Below are positions 8,243-14,077 of a DNA stretch of 19,778 nucleotides, piece after piece (the stretch's first letter is position 1; each line of letters starts with the position of its first letter). This DNA is from Clostridia bacterium (lineage in GTDB: Bacteria; Bacillota_A; Clostridia; Lachnospirales; Lachnospiraceae). A program made the position numbers and the translations under genes. The DNA is taken from assembly GCA_012515365.1 (NCBI GenBank), contig JAAYYM010000261.1, positions 1 through 19,778 on the forward strand, given 5' to 3'. The notes under the pieces are model-generated. The model made no database searches, had not been told where the DNA came from, and was given only the letters and a program-made list of their open reading frames with translations.

Positions 8243-8288
8243 AAAAGAAAGAATAAACTGTTGTATTACAGTTTATTCTTTCTTTTTT
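8241..8288. terminator. Perfect 21-bp bidirectional terminator hairpin
   Basis: Bases 8241-8261 pair without mismatch with 8268-8288 around a six-base loop. The stem begins with six A and ends with six T, so it ends with a U run in either direction. It closes dacF (its stop codon is the first bases of the stem). It would also have closed the exonuclease gene arriving from the other side, whose last codons and stop lie in the stem and loop. Confidence 0.9.
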
Positions 8289-8375
8289 CTGCACGCTGTT
8301 TTCTTAATTTATCTTGTTTCTCAAATATTTCATCCGCTTCTTCCGGCGTAATCAATTTCAATGTTTTTACTACAT
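8266..8375 (-). pseudogene. Severed 3' end of the DEDDh exonuclease gene
   Basis: Reading from the target duplication, the frame gives VVKTLKLITPEEADEIFEKQ and a basic end (DKLRKQRAEKRKNKL). This is the sort of charged tail expected at the end of the exonuclease whose main part is at 9837-10703. If the insertion sequence and one copy of ACAT are removed, the two parts join in frame as DDGFIYV-VKTLKLIT, adding 34 residues for an original length of about 316. An ATG at 8388, formed by the element's own inverted repeat, would allow a 40-residue product, but it has no convincing ribosome binding site. Confidence 0.85.
8372..8375. repeat. Target-site duplication ACAT, left copy
   Basis: ACAT here and at 9859-9862 directly flanks the outer ends of the two inverted repeats. 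Removing one copy with the element restores the exonuclease reading frame, which confirms the boundary. Confidence 0.85.
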
Positions 8376-8395
8376 GAGGTAATTTCATAATTCAT
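8376..8395. repeat. Terminal inverted repeat, left
   Basis: GAGGTAATTTCATAATTCAT; pairs with 9839-9858 with two differences at positions 4 and 5 of the repeat. The outer GAG directly meets the ACAT duplication. Confidence 0.85.
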
Positions 8396-8405
8396 TTTCA
8401 ATCCA

Positions 8406-8475
8406 TGTGGATAACTTTTGAAAAAAAGAGCGCACTACTCCAATTTCTTCTCAGACTGCTATCAATTGTGGATAA
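8406..8475 (+). other. Two DnaA-box-like sites inside the left end of the insertion sequence
   Basis: TGTGGATAA, the exact complement of the strong DnaA box TTATCCACA, occurs at 8406-8414 and 8467-8475. A third lies near the other end at 9755-9763. All three point the same way and sit below the terminal repeats, outside the transposase gene. They could bind DnaA or be subterminal transposase sites; the sequence does not decide. Confidence 0.5.
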
Positions 8476-8512
8476 CTGAATTATGACACCTCCATTTCAA
8501 ATGTTACTTTGT

Positions 8513-9739
8513 TTATGCTACTTTAGATTTTTCCTTGCTGGCTGCATCTGATAGTCTTGATGCAATAAGGGCAATACAAGATAAATCCATAAAGACTTTT
8601 ACCCTTGCCATTTTTGCAACCCGGATGTTATCAAGGTTGTAATTATTCTTTAAATCTCCGAACGTCCGCTCCACGCTGGTTCGTTGATTATATAGCTTTT
8701 CAAATGCTTTTGTTTCCCTGAATGGTGCCGTGATGAATCTTGGATCATCCTTGATTCTTGCTTTTCCCACATAGCCATTTGGTGATGAGGTACACCATGA
8801 GGAACCCATCGGACAATCACATTTCCCACAAGCATGTGGACATAGAAGTTTGATTGTACCGTTATCATTACCACCATAAACATAAGCATAATTCATGGGA
8901 CAAACTAACTGACCATTCATGTTGATTCCTTCTGGTGGAATCTTGGTGTTTCTCCAATTGATGGGGATGATTGCCTGACCATGAAACTTCTTATGAACAC
9001 TGGCATAAAGATCAGGGTTATCGTAACCGGCATCCATCATGTAATACTTTGGAGTAAGTCCGTTTTCGTAGTCGTCCATCATCTTTTGAATCAAGTTTTC
9101 AGCTACATCCATATCTGCGATGTTTGCAGGTGTGATGATATAAGAGATAGGAAGACCGCTGTAAGTGTCAACCAGAGCATGCATTTTCCATCCAAACCAT
9201 TTGATGAAGTTCCCATTGGTATCAAGTTTTCCACCCCAGTTTGGAAAAGATGGGTCATCCACAGGAATCCTTGATTTTGGAACAGCATGTTCGTAAGCTG
9301 TCAGCTTACTGGCATCAATTGCAACATTGGTGCCATCTATAAGTCCAAGTTTTCTGGCTTTACAGACCATTCTGCGGAATGTCCGCGCTAAGATATCCGT
9401 ACCAGATAACAAAGTGATAAAGCGATTCAAAGTAGCAGCACTTGGTGTATTCTCAATGTAATCATAACCAAGACTGCGTCTGAGGACTGGATCTGATTTA
9501 AGACGTGTAACTAATGCCTTTATATCTGATAACTGCTCTACTGGCATAGCCATGAGCGTGGTAAACAATTGCTTTTTGGAATAACCTTTAGGTCCTCTTC
9601 TGTGGGCATCATAAGGGAATACTTCTTCAAAAAGCGAATAATCAATGAAGCTTAAAAGGGCTTCAAGTTTTGAAAGAGGTTTCATTTCATAGAACTGGTC
9701 TAAAGTAATCAATGATTGTTGTCGATACATATTTTGCAA
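8513..9739 (-). CDS. DDE transposase of the insertion sequence
   Basis: The 408-residue protein cuts and joins the element's ends. The N-terminal part (about 1-125) resembles the DUF772-type DNA-binding region, with RGPKGYSKKQLF. The RNase-H-like catalytic core shows D142 (VAIDASK), D236 (MMDAGYD) and E357 (TSVERTFGDLK). A Cys cluster between them (C280, C300, C304, C307, C309, C316) is probably a metal-binding insert, as in IS1182-like enzymes. AAAGGAG lies at the right distance for a TTG start at 9739; the ATG at 9730 would be 14 bases from it and is less likely. No frameshift or missing catalytic residue is seen. Confidence 0.93.
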   Translation of the reverse strand: MQNMYRQQSLITLDQFYEMKPLSKLEALLSFIDYSLFEEVFPYDAHRRGPKGYSKKQLFTTLMAMPVEQLSDIKALVTRLKSDPVLRRSLGYDYIENTPSAATLNRFITLLSGTDILARTFRRMVCKARKLGLIDGTNVAIDASKLTAYEHAVPKSRIPVDDPSFPNWGGKLDTNGNFIKWFGWKMHALVDTYSGLPISYIITPANIADMDVAENLIQKMMDDYENGLTPKYYMMDAGYDNPDLYASVHKKFHGQAIIPINWRNTKIPPEGINMNGQLVCPMNYAYVYGGNDNGTIKLLCPHACGKCDCPMGSSWCTSSPNGYVGKARIKDDPRFITAPFRETKAFEKLYNQRTSVERTFGDLKNNYNLDNIRVAKMARVKVFMDLSCIALIASRLSDAASKEKSKVA

Positions 9740-9754
9740 CTTATCTCCTTTCGA

Positions 9755-9763
9755 TGTGGATAA
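9755..9763 (+). other. DnaA-box-like site in the right end of the insertion sequence
   Basis: TGTGGATAA again, just upstream of the transposase ribosome binding site. It is in the same orientation as the two sites at the other end. Confidence 0.45.
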
Positions 9764-9836
9764 TATTTGACAAAATATATATCGGATCGGGGTAAGTTGT
9801 TTTTTATATGCTCTGAAACATCAGTAAAATCAAGGT

Positions 9837-10703
9837 CTATGAATTATGAAATTCTCTCACATATATAAATCCATCATCTGCTCGTTTCATTCTCGCTTTT
9901 CCCTTTAAAAACCCATGTTTTTTACAAAAGGAAAGACTATAATAATGTTTACCATTTACAGAAAACCATTTGATATTCTTTTTGGTCCTTCTCCCGCATA
10001 AATAGCATTTCGTCGAGCTGACTTCCTTATCTGATATTGCTTCTAATTTATCTTTAAATTCTCTTGAAATATATTTTGAATATGTAGGAAATGTCTTATG
10101 TACCTCGTAACGTTTATTTTGTGGTGTAATAAAAACGTCATATGAGATATACTTCTCTACTTCTTTATCTCTAATCTGCTGAAAAACACGTGCTGTATAA
10201 TATGCATCACTAAAAGCTCTATGAAATGGAATATCTTTTTCGATTTCCAAATAATCAACTGCAAATTCTAATGTTCTTCTTATTTTTTTATCTTCGTATG
10301 CGATAGAAAACAGTTTCTGTATATCATAAAAAGGTAAGGGACCTTTTGTAATTTCATCCATTCCATAATAACAAAGATTTCTTTGAAGTTCTGTCAAATC
10401 AAGTGTTCCCCATATACAAAACATGCTGTTTTTTCCGCACCATTTCAGAAACTCCTTAGCAACCTCTGGAAAAGGTCGTCCTGCATCAAGCTCCTCTTTA
10501 TCAATATGTACAATTTTTGTAGTCATAAAATGGATGATCGGATAAATTTGTGGCTTAATGACTTGACTGTATCTATCAATAATTTCTTTTTTTTCATTTA
10601 GCTTTACTGCACCAATTTCTACTATCTCAAAAGGAATACCGCAGTCTTTATCTCTTCGTTCACAAGATTGATTCCATTCCAGATCGAACACAATATAGTT
10701 CAT
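9837..10703 (-). CDS. DEDDh 3'-5' exonuclease (ERI-1/KapD-like), 3' end cut by the insertion sequence
   Basis: The product acts on 3' ends of nucleic acids. Motif I is FDLEWN (D7, E9), motif II WGTLDLTEL (D102) and motif III FHRAFSDAYYTA (H161, D166), so the catalytic set is complete. A possible zinc site follows (C233-x2-C236, C260, H263). After V282 the frame enters the insertion sequence, adds REFHNS and stops inside the inverted repeat. The natural last 34 residues are stranded at 8266-8375. The nuclease domain may therefore still work without its basic tail. GAGG precedes the ATG, and the gene follows the kinase-like gene by 25 bases on the same strand. RNA or DNA as natural substrate is not known. 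Confidence 0.88.
   Translation of the reverse strand: MNYIVFDLEWNQSCERRDKDCGIPFEIVEIGAVKLNEKKEIIDRYSQVIKPQIYPIIHFMTTKIVHIDKEELDAGRPFPEVAKEFLKWCGKNSMFCIWGTLDLTELQRNLCYYGMDEITKGPLPFYDIQKLFSIAYEDKKIRRTLEFAVDYLEIEKDIPFHRAFSDAYYTARVFQQIRDKEVEKYISYDVFITPQNKRYEVHKTFPTYSKYISREFKDKLEAISDKEVSSTKCYLCGRRTKKNIKWFSVNGKHYYSLSFCKKHGFLKGKARMKRADDGFIYVREFHNS
9839..9858. repeat. Terminal inverted repeat, right
   Basis: Mate of 8376-8395. The exonuclease frame ends inside it: the TAG at 9837-9839 is read from the inner edge of the repeat. Confidence 0.85.
9859..9862. repeat. Target-site duplication ACAT, right copy
   Basis: Second copy of the duplication at 8372-8375, within the TATGTG codons of the exonuclease gene. 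Confidence 0.85.
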
Positions 10704-10728
10704 TCTATTATCCTCAAATCTTTATTCT

Positions 10729-11277
10729 TTATATATTAGAAATAAAATCTTGAACGGCTTCCTTTAATTCTTTTTCTGACCCATTATTCACTATAAAATA
10801 ATCTGCCATTGCGATAGGTCCACCCTTTTCAAGATTTTCAATCTCTGCATAATCTCTGCCTATAGCCTGTTCTTTAGATAAAGGACGTACAGGTCTTTCT
10901 GTAAGTCTCTCATATCTTTTATTTCTATTTGTAATAATCGCTAACACAATGAAATCTTCAGGATCAAGATTTTCTATCAGATACTTGTACTCTGACCATG
11001 AATATAATCCATCTAAAACTGTGTTGCTTTTTTTGACATCATCTTGAATAATTGGAAGTAATTTTTTTGCATACGCATCCGGTCCAAGCTTTTTTCTTAG
11101 ATCTTCTCTGACTGTCTTTTCATTCTCAGGATTCACTTCCAGCTTTCTTTCTGCTAATTCATCCATTGTTATTTTTCCGAAATATTCTTTTAACCATCCA
11201 TTTTCAACAAATGTATCTGTTACTACGGATTTTCCTGTTCCACACATTCCAACTATTGCTACAATTTTATTCTTCAT
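10729..11277 (-). CDS. P-loop kinase-like protein (UPF0200 / dephospho-CoA kinase-like)
   Basis: The protein has 182 residues. VGMCGTGKSVV (residues 9-19) is a Walker A P-loop. Later stretches TVREDLRKKLGPDAYAKKLL, VLDGLYSWSEY, ITNRNKRYERLTER and MADYFIVNNGS follow the layout of small nucleotide-kinase-like NTPases of the UPF0200 group, which resemble dephospho-CoA kinase. The substrate is unknown. A TTG at 11289 is in frame, but GGAGG stands six bases before the ATG at 11277, which is chosen. The exonuclease gene follows 25 bases later, probably on one transcript. The gene lies about 20 bases downstream of a tRNA-Arg fragment and has kept a plausible promoter (11401-11429) on the far side of it. 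Confidence 0.78.
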   Translation of the reverse strand: MKNKIVAIVGMCGTGKSVVTDTFVENGWLKEYFGKITMDELAERKLEVNPENEKTVREDLRKKLGPDAYAKKLLPIIQDDVKKSNTVLDGLYSWSEYKYLIENLDPEDFIVLAIITNRNKRYERLTERPVRPLSKEQAIGRDYAEIENLEKGGPIAMADYFIVNNGSEKELKEAVQDFISNI

Positions 11278-11296
11278 ATAATCCTCCAATAATAAA

Positions 11297-11337
11297 TGCT
11301 CCTAGTAGGAATCGAACCTACAACTAGCCCTTAGGAG
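11297..11337 (-). tRNA. 3' half of a tRNA-Arg(CCT), broken at the anticodon loop
   Basis: Minus-strand order: anticodon loop CTCCTAA (anticodon CCT), anticodon-stem 3' strand GGGCT, variable AGTT, a perfect T arm (GTAGG, loop TTCGATT, CCTAC), acceptor 3' strand TAGGAGC and discriminator A. The matching 5' half (GCTCCTA, D arm, AGCCC) is absent; the bases upstream (GCATGGACTTGAA) cannot form it. It is therefore not a working tRNA. Breakage in the 3' half is what site-specific integration of a phage or conjugative element leaves at the far end of the element. Confidence 0.8.
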
Positions 11338-11369
11338 TTCAAGTCCATGCAGAAAACACAAATCATTCT

Positions 11370-11429
11370 CTGTAAATCTAAGTCAAGGAAAGTCTTGATT
11401 TTTCTAACCTTCCTGTAAATTCATGTCAA
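11370..11429. repeat. Two 17-bp direct repeats beside the tRNA fragment
   Basis: CTGTAAATCTAAGTCAA (11370-11386) and CTGTAAATTCATGTCAA (11413-11429) agree at 14 of 17 positions, 43 bases apart, and start about 33 bases from the broken tRNA. Such short direct repeats flanking an att core are typical of arm-type integrase sites. They also contain TTGAC motifs on the minus strand, so a promoter role is an alternative. Confidence 0.45.
11401..11429 (-). promoter_or_regulatory. Candidate promoter for the kinase-exonuclease pair
   Basis: TTGACA (11424-11429), a 17-base spacer and TAGAAA (11401-11406) on the minus strand. The -35 is perfect and the -10 matches four of six. It would transcribe through the tRNA fragment into the gene at 11277. 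If the DNA to the right came with an integrated element, the pair now depends on a promoter supplied by that element. Confidence 0.4.
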
Positions 11430-11780
11430 AATAAGAAAACAGAATATCTTTCAAGTAAAGCGGCTTTCGCTGACAAAATGATGACACTGTCACCCTGAGG
11501 GTTCAACCATTCCGTTCCTTAGAATTCATATCTATGGCTACCATTCGCTCTCATCAAAGCAGTAATGATAACACTATTTTCTTATTAGATTACCTATATT
11601 ATATCGTGCATGAGGTCGGATGTCGATGGTTTTTTGACCATTATTTGCTCTATTTTACTCCCACACTCTTTTCGACTCTTCCAATGCATAATTTAGATTC
11701 CTATCCAACATATATTTCTTTCCAAAAAGAGCTATTTATTTGAATAATCATAATTTCGATCCTTTACTTCTCCACCTGAC
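11430..11780. other. Gene-free stretch
   Basis: No convincing gene is seen. A 69-codon plus-strand frame at 11534-11743 lacks a ribosome binding site and is rich in Trp, Tyr and Phe. On the minus strand a short readable stretch (LNYALEESKRVWE, a stop, then ending IRPHARYNIGNLIRK) may be a decayed remnant, but it matches nothing I recognise. Confidence 0.4.
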
Positions 11781-11820
11781 AAAAACAGGGGCGAGATAAA
11801 ATTCTCTCGTCCCTGTTTTG
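11781..11820 (-). terminator. Terminator of the redox operon
   Basis: A 15-bp stem with one mismatch (11782-11796 with 11805-11819) and an 8-base loop is followed on the minus strand by a T run. It stands about 37 bases beyond the desulfoferrodoxin stop and closes the six-gene operon. Confidence 0.8.
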
Positions 11821-11856
11821 CCATCTTCTTCCGAAATTCTAAATGTACTTCTGCTC

Positions 11857-12225
11857 TTATGCTTTCCACAAACCATGTAAGTTACAATATGCATACACAG
11901 CCTCTACAGATTCACCATCCGTTAGCATAAACTCTGCCTTTGGAGCCTGTTCCGGTTTTAACATCTTTCTCTGAACACCTTTTGATGTCTCTATTGCAAT
12001 CCATTCGATATAATGTGCATCAACCATTGGGTGTTCGACTTCTCCTACCATCACACTAACTTTGTTGCCATCAACGGTAACAACAGGTACATGCTTTTCT
12101 ACTGCTCCATCCGATGTGCCAGGAATAAGCTCTGTCATTTTCTGACCACAGCACATTACCGGTACACCATTATCTTTAACCATTTCTACAATATTTCCAC
12201 AATGTTCACAAATAAAAAATCTCAT
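11857..12225 (-). CDS. dfx: Desulfoferrodoxin (superoxide reductase, two-iron type)
   Basis: The 122-residue protein reduces superoxide to hydrogen peroxide without making oxygen. The N-terminal desulforedoxin-like iron site is complete (C6, C9, C25, C26). The catalytic domain has the expected His4-Cys ligands (H45, H65, H71, C114, H117) and the Glu-Lys pair of EKHVPV next to the iron. Two in-frame ATGs exist. The one at 12225 is chosen because AGGAGG is eight bases ahead, against two or three for the ATG at 12231, and it gives the usual MRFFICEHCG start. The ribosome binding site overlaps the stop of the ferredoxin-rubrerythrin gene. It is the last gene of the operon; the peroxide it makes would be removed by rubrerythrin encoded just upstream. 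Confidence 0.95.
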   Translation of the reverse strand: MRFFICEHCGNIVEMVKDNGVPVMCCGQKMTELIPGTSDGAVEKHVPVVTVDGNKVSVMVGEVEHPMVDAHYIEWIAIETSKGVQRKMLKPEQAPKAEFMLTDGESVEAVYAYCNLHGLWKA

Positions 12226-12237
12226 TTTCATTTCCTC

Positions 12238-13422
12238 CTAGTAGTTCTCTGCATTTACTTCAAAGTATGACTGTGGGTGTGCACATACAGGACAAACCTC
12301 CGGTGCCTTTGTGCCTACTACGATATGACCACAGTTACGGCACTCCCATACCTTCACTTCACTCTTCTTGAATACCTGTGCCGTCTCAATGTTCTTAAGA
12401 AGTGCACGATATCTTTCCTCGTGATGCTTCTCGATTGCACCTACCATACGGAACTTTGCTGCAAGGTCTGTGAAACCTTCTGCTTCAGCAGTTTTAGCAA
12501 AATCTTCGTACATATCTGTCCACTCATAGTTTTCGCCATCAGCAGCTGCTTTTAAGTTTGCAGGTGTATCACCTAAACCGTTCAATTCCTTGAACCACAT
12601 CTTTGCATGTTCTTTTTCATTATCAGCTGTTTTTAAGAATAAAGCTGCCATCTGCTCATAGCCTTCCTTCTTAGCAACAGAAGCAAAATATGTATATTTG
12701 TTTCTTGCCTGAGATTCTCCAGCAAAAGCAGCCTCAAGATTTTTCTCTGTCTGGGTTCCTGCATAAGGATTTTTCTTCTCTTCTTCCATTAACTTAAACT
12801 TTTCCTTTGGCTGTTTACAAACAGGGCACTGCTCCGGTGCTTCCTCTCCTTCATGAACATAACCACATACTGTACATACCCATTTCTTCATAGTCCTTAC
12901 CTCTTCTTTCTTAATATTATTTTTTTCGTTATTTGGAATCATTTCTAATAATTTTTTTGCAACATCCACCGGGAAATCAGTTGTCGGCGGATTTGCAATC
13001 AAATCTTCTAAAAGTTCATGTGTATTGTTACTCTGCGGAAGCATAAAGCCTGCTTCTCTCATAATGTCTTCTGCTACCAGTCTTTCTGATTTCGCTACCG
13101 CTTTCATCAAACGATGTAGTCCATCTTGATCAGTAGCTTCTGCTATTTGAAGTGCTTCCTTTTCTTCATCCGCTTTTGCCTGTGCAGTTTTATTCAGTAC
13201 TGCTTTGACTTGATCTGTCTTTGGCTGTTGTGCAGGATATTCCTTTGGTACCATGGAAATAGCACCACTTGGACAAGCCTGTGCACACATTCCACAGCCG
13301 ATGCACTTATCTACATCAATCACACTGTTTTCTGTGTCTGTAGCTCCAACAGGGCAAACATAAAGACACAGACAATCTTTGGTACAAAGTCTTAGATTTC
13401 TTACAGCTACTTTTTCATCCAT
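12238..13422 (-). CDS. Ferredoxin-rubrerythrin fusion with two rubredoxin domains
   Basis: The 394-residue reading has four parts. (1) An 8-Fe ferredoxin-like head, with first cluster C-x3-C-x-C-x3-CP (unusual spacing) and second [12 protein letters not shown]. (2) A helical stretch to about residue 170. (3) From M178, a rubredoxin-type site (WVCTVCGYV ... [11 protein letters not shown]), then the rubrerythrin four-helix diiron domain with [21 protein letters not shown], and later [11 protein letters not shown]. (4) A second rubredoxin site ([10 protein letters not shown] ... CPVC). Rubrerythrin reduces peroxide using electrons from the rubredoxin and ferredoxin sites. The link [14 protein letters not shown] looks like translated intergenic DNA and contains an internal ribosome binding site, so a free 217-residue rubrerythrin may also be made. 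The start at 13422 has GGGAGAG ahead of it. Confidence 0.88.
   Translation of the reverse strand: MDEKVAVRNLRLCTKDCLCLYVCPVGATDTENSVIDVDKCIGCGMCAQACPSGAISMVPKEYPAQQPKTDQVKAVLNKTAQAKADEEKEALQIAEATDQDGLHRLMKAVAKSERLVAEDIMREAGFMLPQSNNTHELLEDLIANPPTTDFPVDVAKKLLEMIPNNEKNNIKKEEVRTMKKWVCTVCGYVHEGEEAPEQCPVCKQPKEKFKLMEEEKKNPYAGTQTEKNLEAAFAGESQARNKYTYFASVAKKEGYEQMAALFLKTADNEKEHAKMWFKELNGLGDTPANLKAAADGENYEWTDMYEDFAKTAEAEGFTDLAAKFRMVGAIEKHHEERYRALLKNIETAQVFKKSEVKVWECRNCGHIVVGTKAPEVCPVCAHPQSYFEVNAENY
12894..12903 (-). promoter_or_regulatory. Internal ribosome binding site before the rubrerythrin part
   Basis: The minus strand reads GAGGTAAGGA, ending two bases before the ATG at 12891 (residue 178). GAGGT sits at a workable distance. 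The [10 protein letters not shown] start that follows is the standard beginning of a free rubrerythrin of this type. Confidence 0.5.
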
Positions 13423-13424
13423 GA

Positions 13425-14060
13425 TTATGCTCTCCCTTCTATTTTCTCAAATTTCCAAGCCGGTACCTTACACACCGGACAAAGTTCCGGAGGTGTATCA
13501 CCTATGTAAACGAATCCACATGTTGTACATACCCAGATATTGGTGTCTTTTAACATTGCTTCACCTTCATTCAAATAGCGGTTCACTAACGATGAAAGCA
13601 TTCGTGTAACCTTTTCACCCCATACGCATACTCTTGCAGCACCCCTGTCTGCATTTGCATCAGCGGTAGCTCTTACAGCTGCATAGTTGTCTGCATCTGT
13701 CTGAAGTTCTTTGGCAAGTTTTTCAACTGATGCATCATTTACCTCTGGTACAACAGCGGTAAAATAATCTGCTAACTGCCTGAATAAATCTGCTTCTTCC
13801 TGCTTGTACTGTTTCTCACAGCCTCTTGCAAGATTGGAACAAAGTGCTGCCAATTGTCCTGCTGAAAGCTTCTCCAAATCTGCTTCCATTGGCTCTATGG
13901 CTGCAACCACTTTCTTTTCGTCACCATTTCCTTCCGGTTTAAAATCTGATTTCGCTGCCCCACATAGTGGGCATTTCCAATCATCCGGCAATTCTGCAAA
14001 TGGTACTTTTTCTTTGGCATCATCGTAGACATAGCCACAAATCTGACAAATGTACTTCAT
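13425..14060 (-). CDS. Double rubredoxin protein with helical centre
   Basis: The 211-residue protein has a classic rubredoxin at the N terminus ([12 protein letters not shown], then [13 protein letters not shown]) and a second rubredoxin-like iron site near the C terminus ([12 protein letters not shown], then [11 protein letters not shown]). About 110 helical residues lie between them. The centre contains spaced Glu/Asp and helices ([18 protein letters not shown]), but I do not see a complete diiron ligand set, so rubrerythrin activity cannot be claimed. It is probably an electron carrier for the superoxide and peroxide reductases that follow. AGGAGG precedes the ATG, and the stop is two bases before the ferredoxin-rubrerythrin start. 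Confidence 0.85.
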   Translation of the reverse strand: MKYICQICGYVYDDAKEKVPFAELPDDWKCPLCGAAKSDFKPEGNGDEKKVVAAIEPMEADLEKLSAGQLAALCSNLARGCEKQYKQEEADLFRQLADYFTAVVPEVNDASVEKLAKELQTDADNYAAVRATADANADRGAARVCVWGEKVTRMLSSLVNRYLNEGEAMLKDTNIWVCTTCGFVYIGDTPPELCPVCKVPAWKFEKIEGRA

Positions 14061-14077
14061 AGAAAATACCTCCTTTT

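Larger units (their letters stand above)
8376..9858 (-). mobile_element. Complete insertion sequence, 1,483 bp, IS1182/IS5-like DDE type
   Basis: The element is bounded by 20-bp inverted repeats (left 8376-8395, GAGGTAATTTCATAATTCAT; right 9839-9858, matching at 18 of 20 positions) and flanked by the 4-bp duplication ACAT. It carries one transposase gene on the minus strand. The Cys-rich DDE transposase and the 4-bp duplication suggest the IS1182/IS5 neighbourhood, but the exact family needs a database comparison. It sits inside the exonuclease gene in the same orientation. Everything needed for movement looks intact, and the reconstructed target frame is clean, so insertion may be recent. 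Confidence 0.9.

Noticed and set aside
8266..8388. Stand-alone 40-residue gene starting at 8388
   Set aside because: Its first codons are the inverted repeat of the insertion sequence; from the target duplication onward it rejoins the exonuclease in frame, so it is a severed 3' end.
8406..8475. Chromosomal or plasmid replication origin suggested by DnaA boxes
   Set aside because: The boxes lie inside a transposable element, and no replication initiator gene or AT-rich unwinding stretch accompanies them.
11297..11400. Complete functional tRNA gene
   Set aside because: The D arm, the 5' acceptor strand and the 5' anticodon stem are all absent; only the 3' half can be folded.
11380..11405. Terminator on the plus strand (TCAAG-6-CTTGA followed by T)
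   Set aside because: Only a 5-bp stem, and no plus-strand gene ends before it.
11534..11743. 69-codon plus-strand frame in the gene-free stretch
   Set aside because: No ribosome binding site or promoter, odd aromatic-rich composition, and no resemblance to a known protein.
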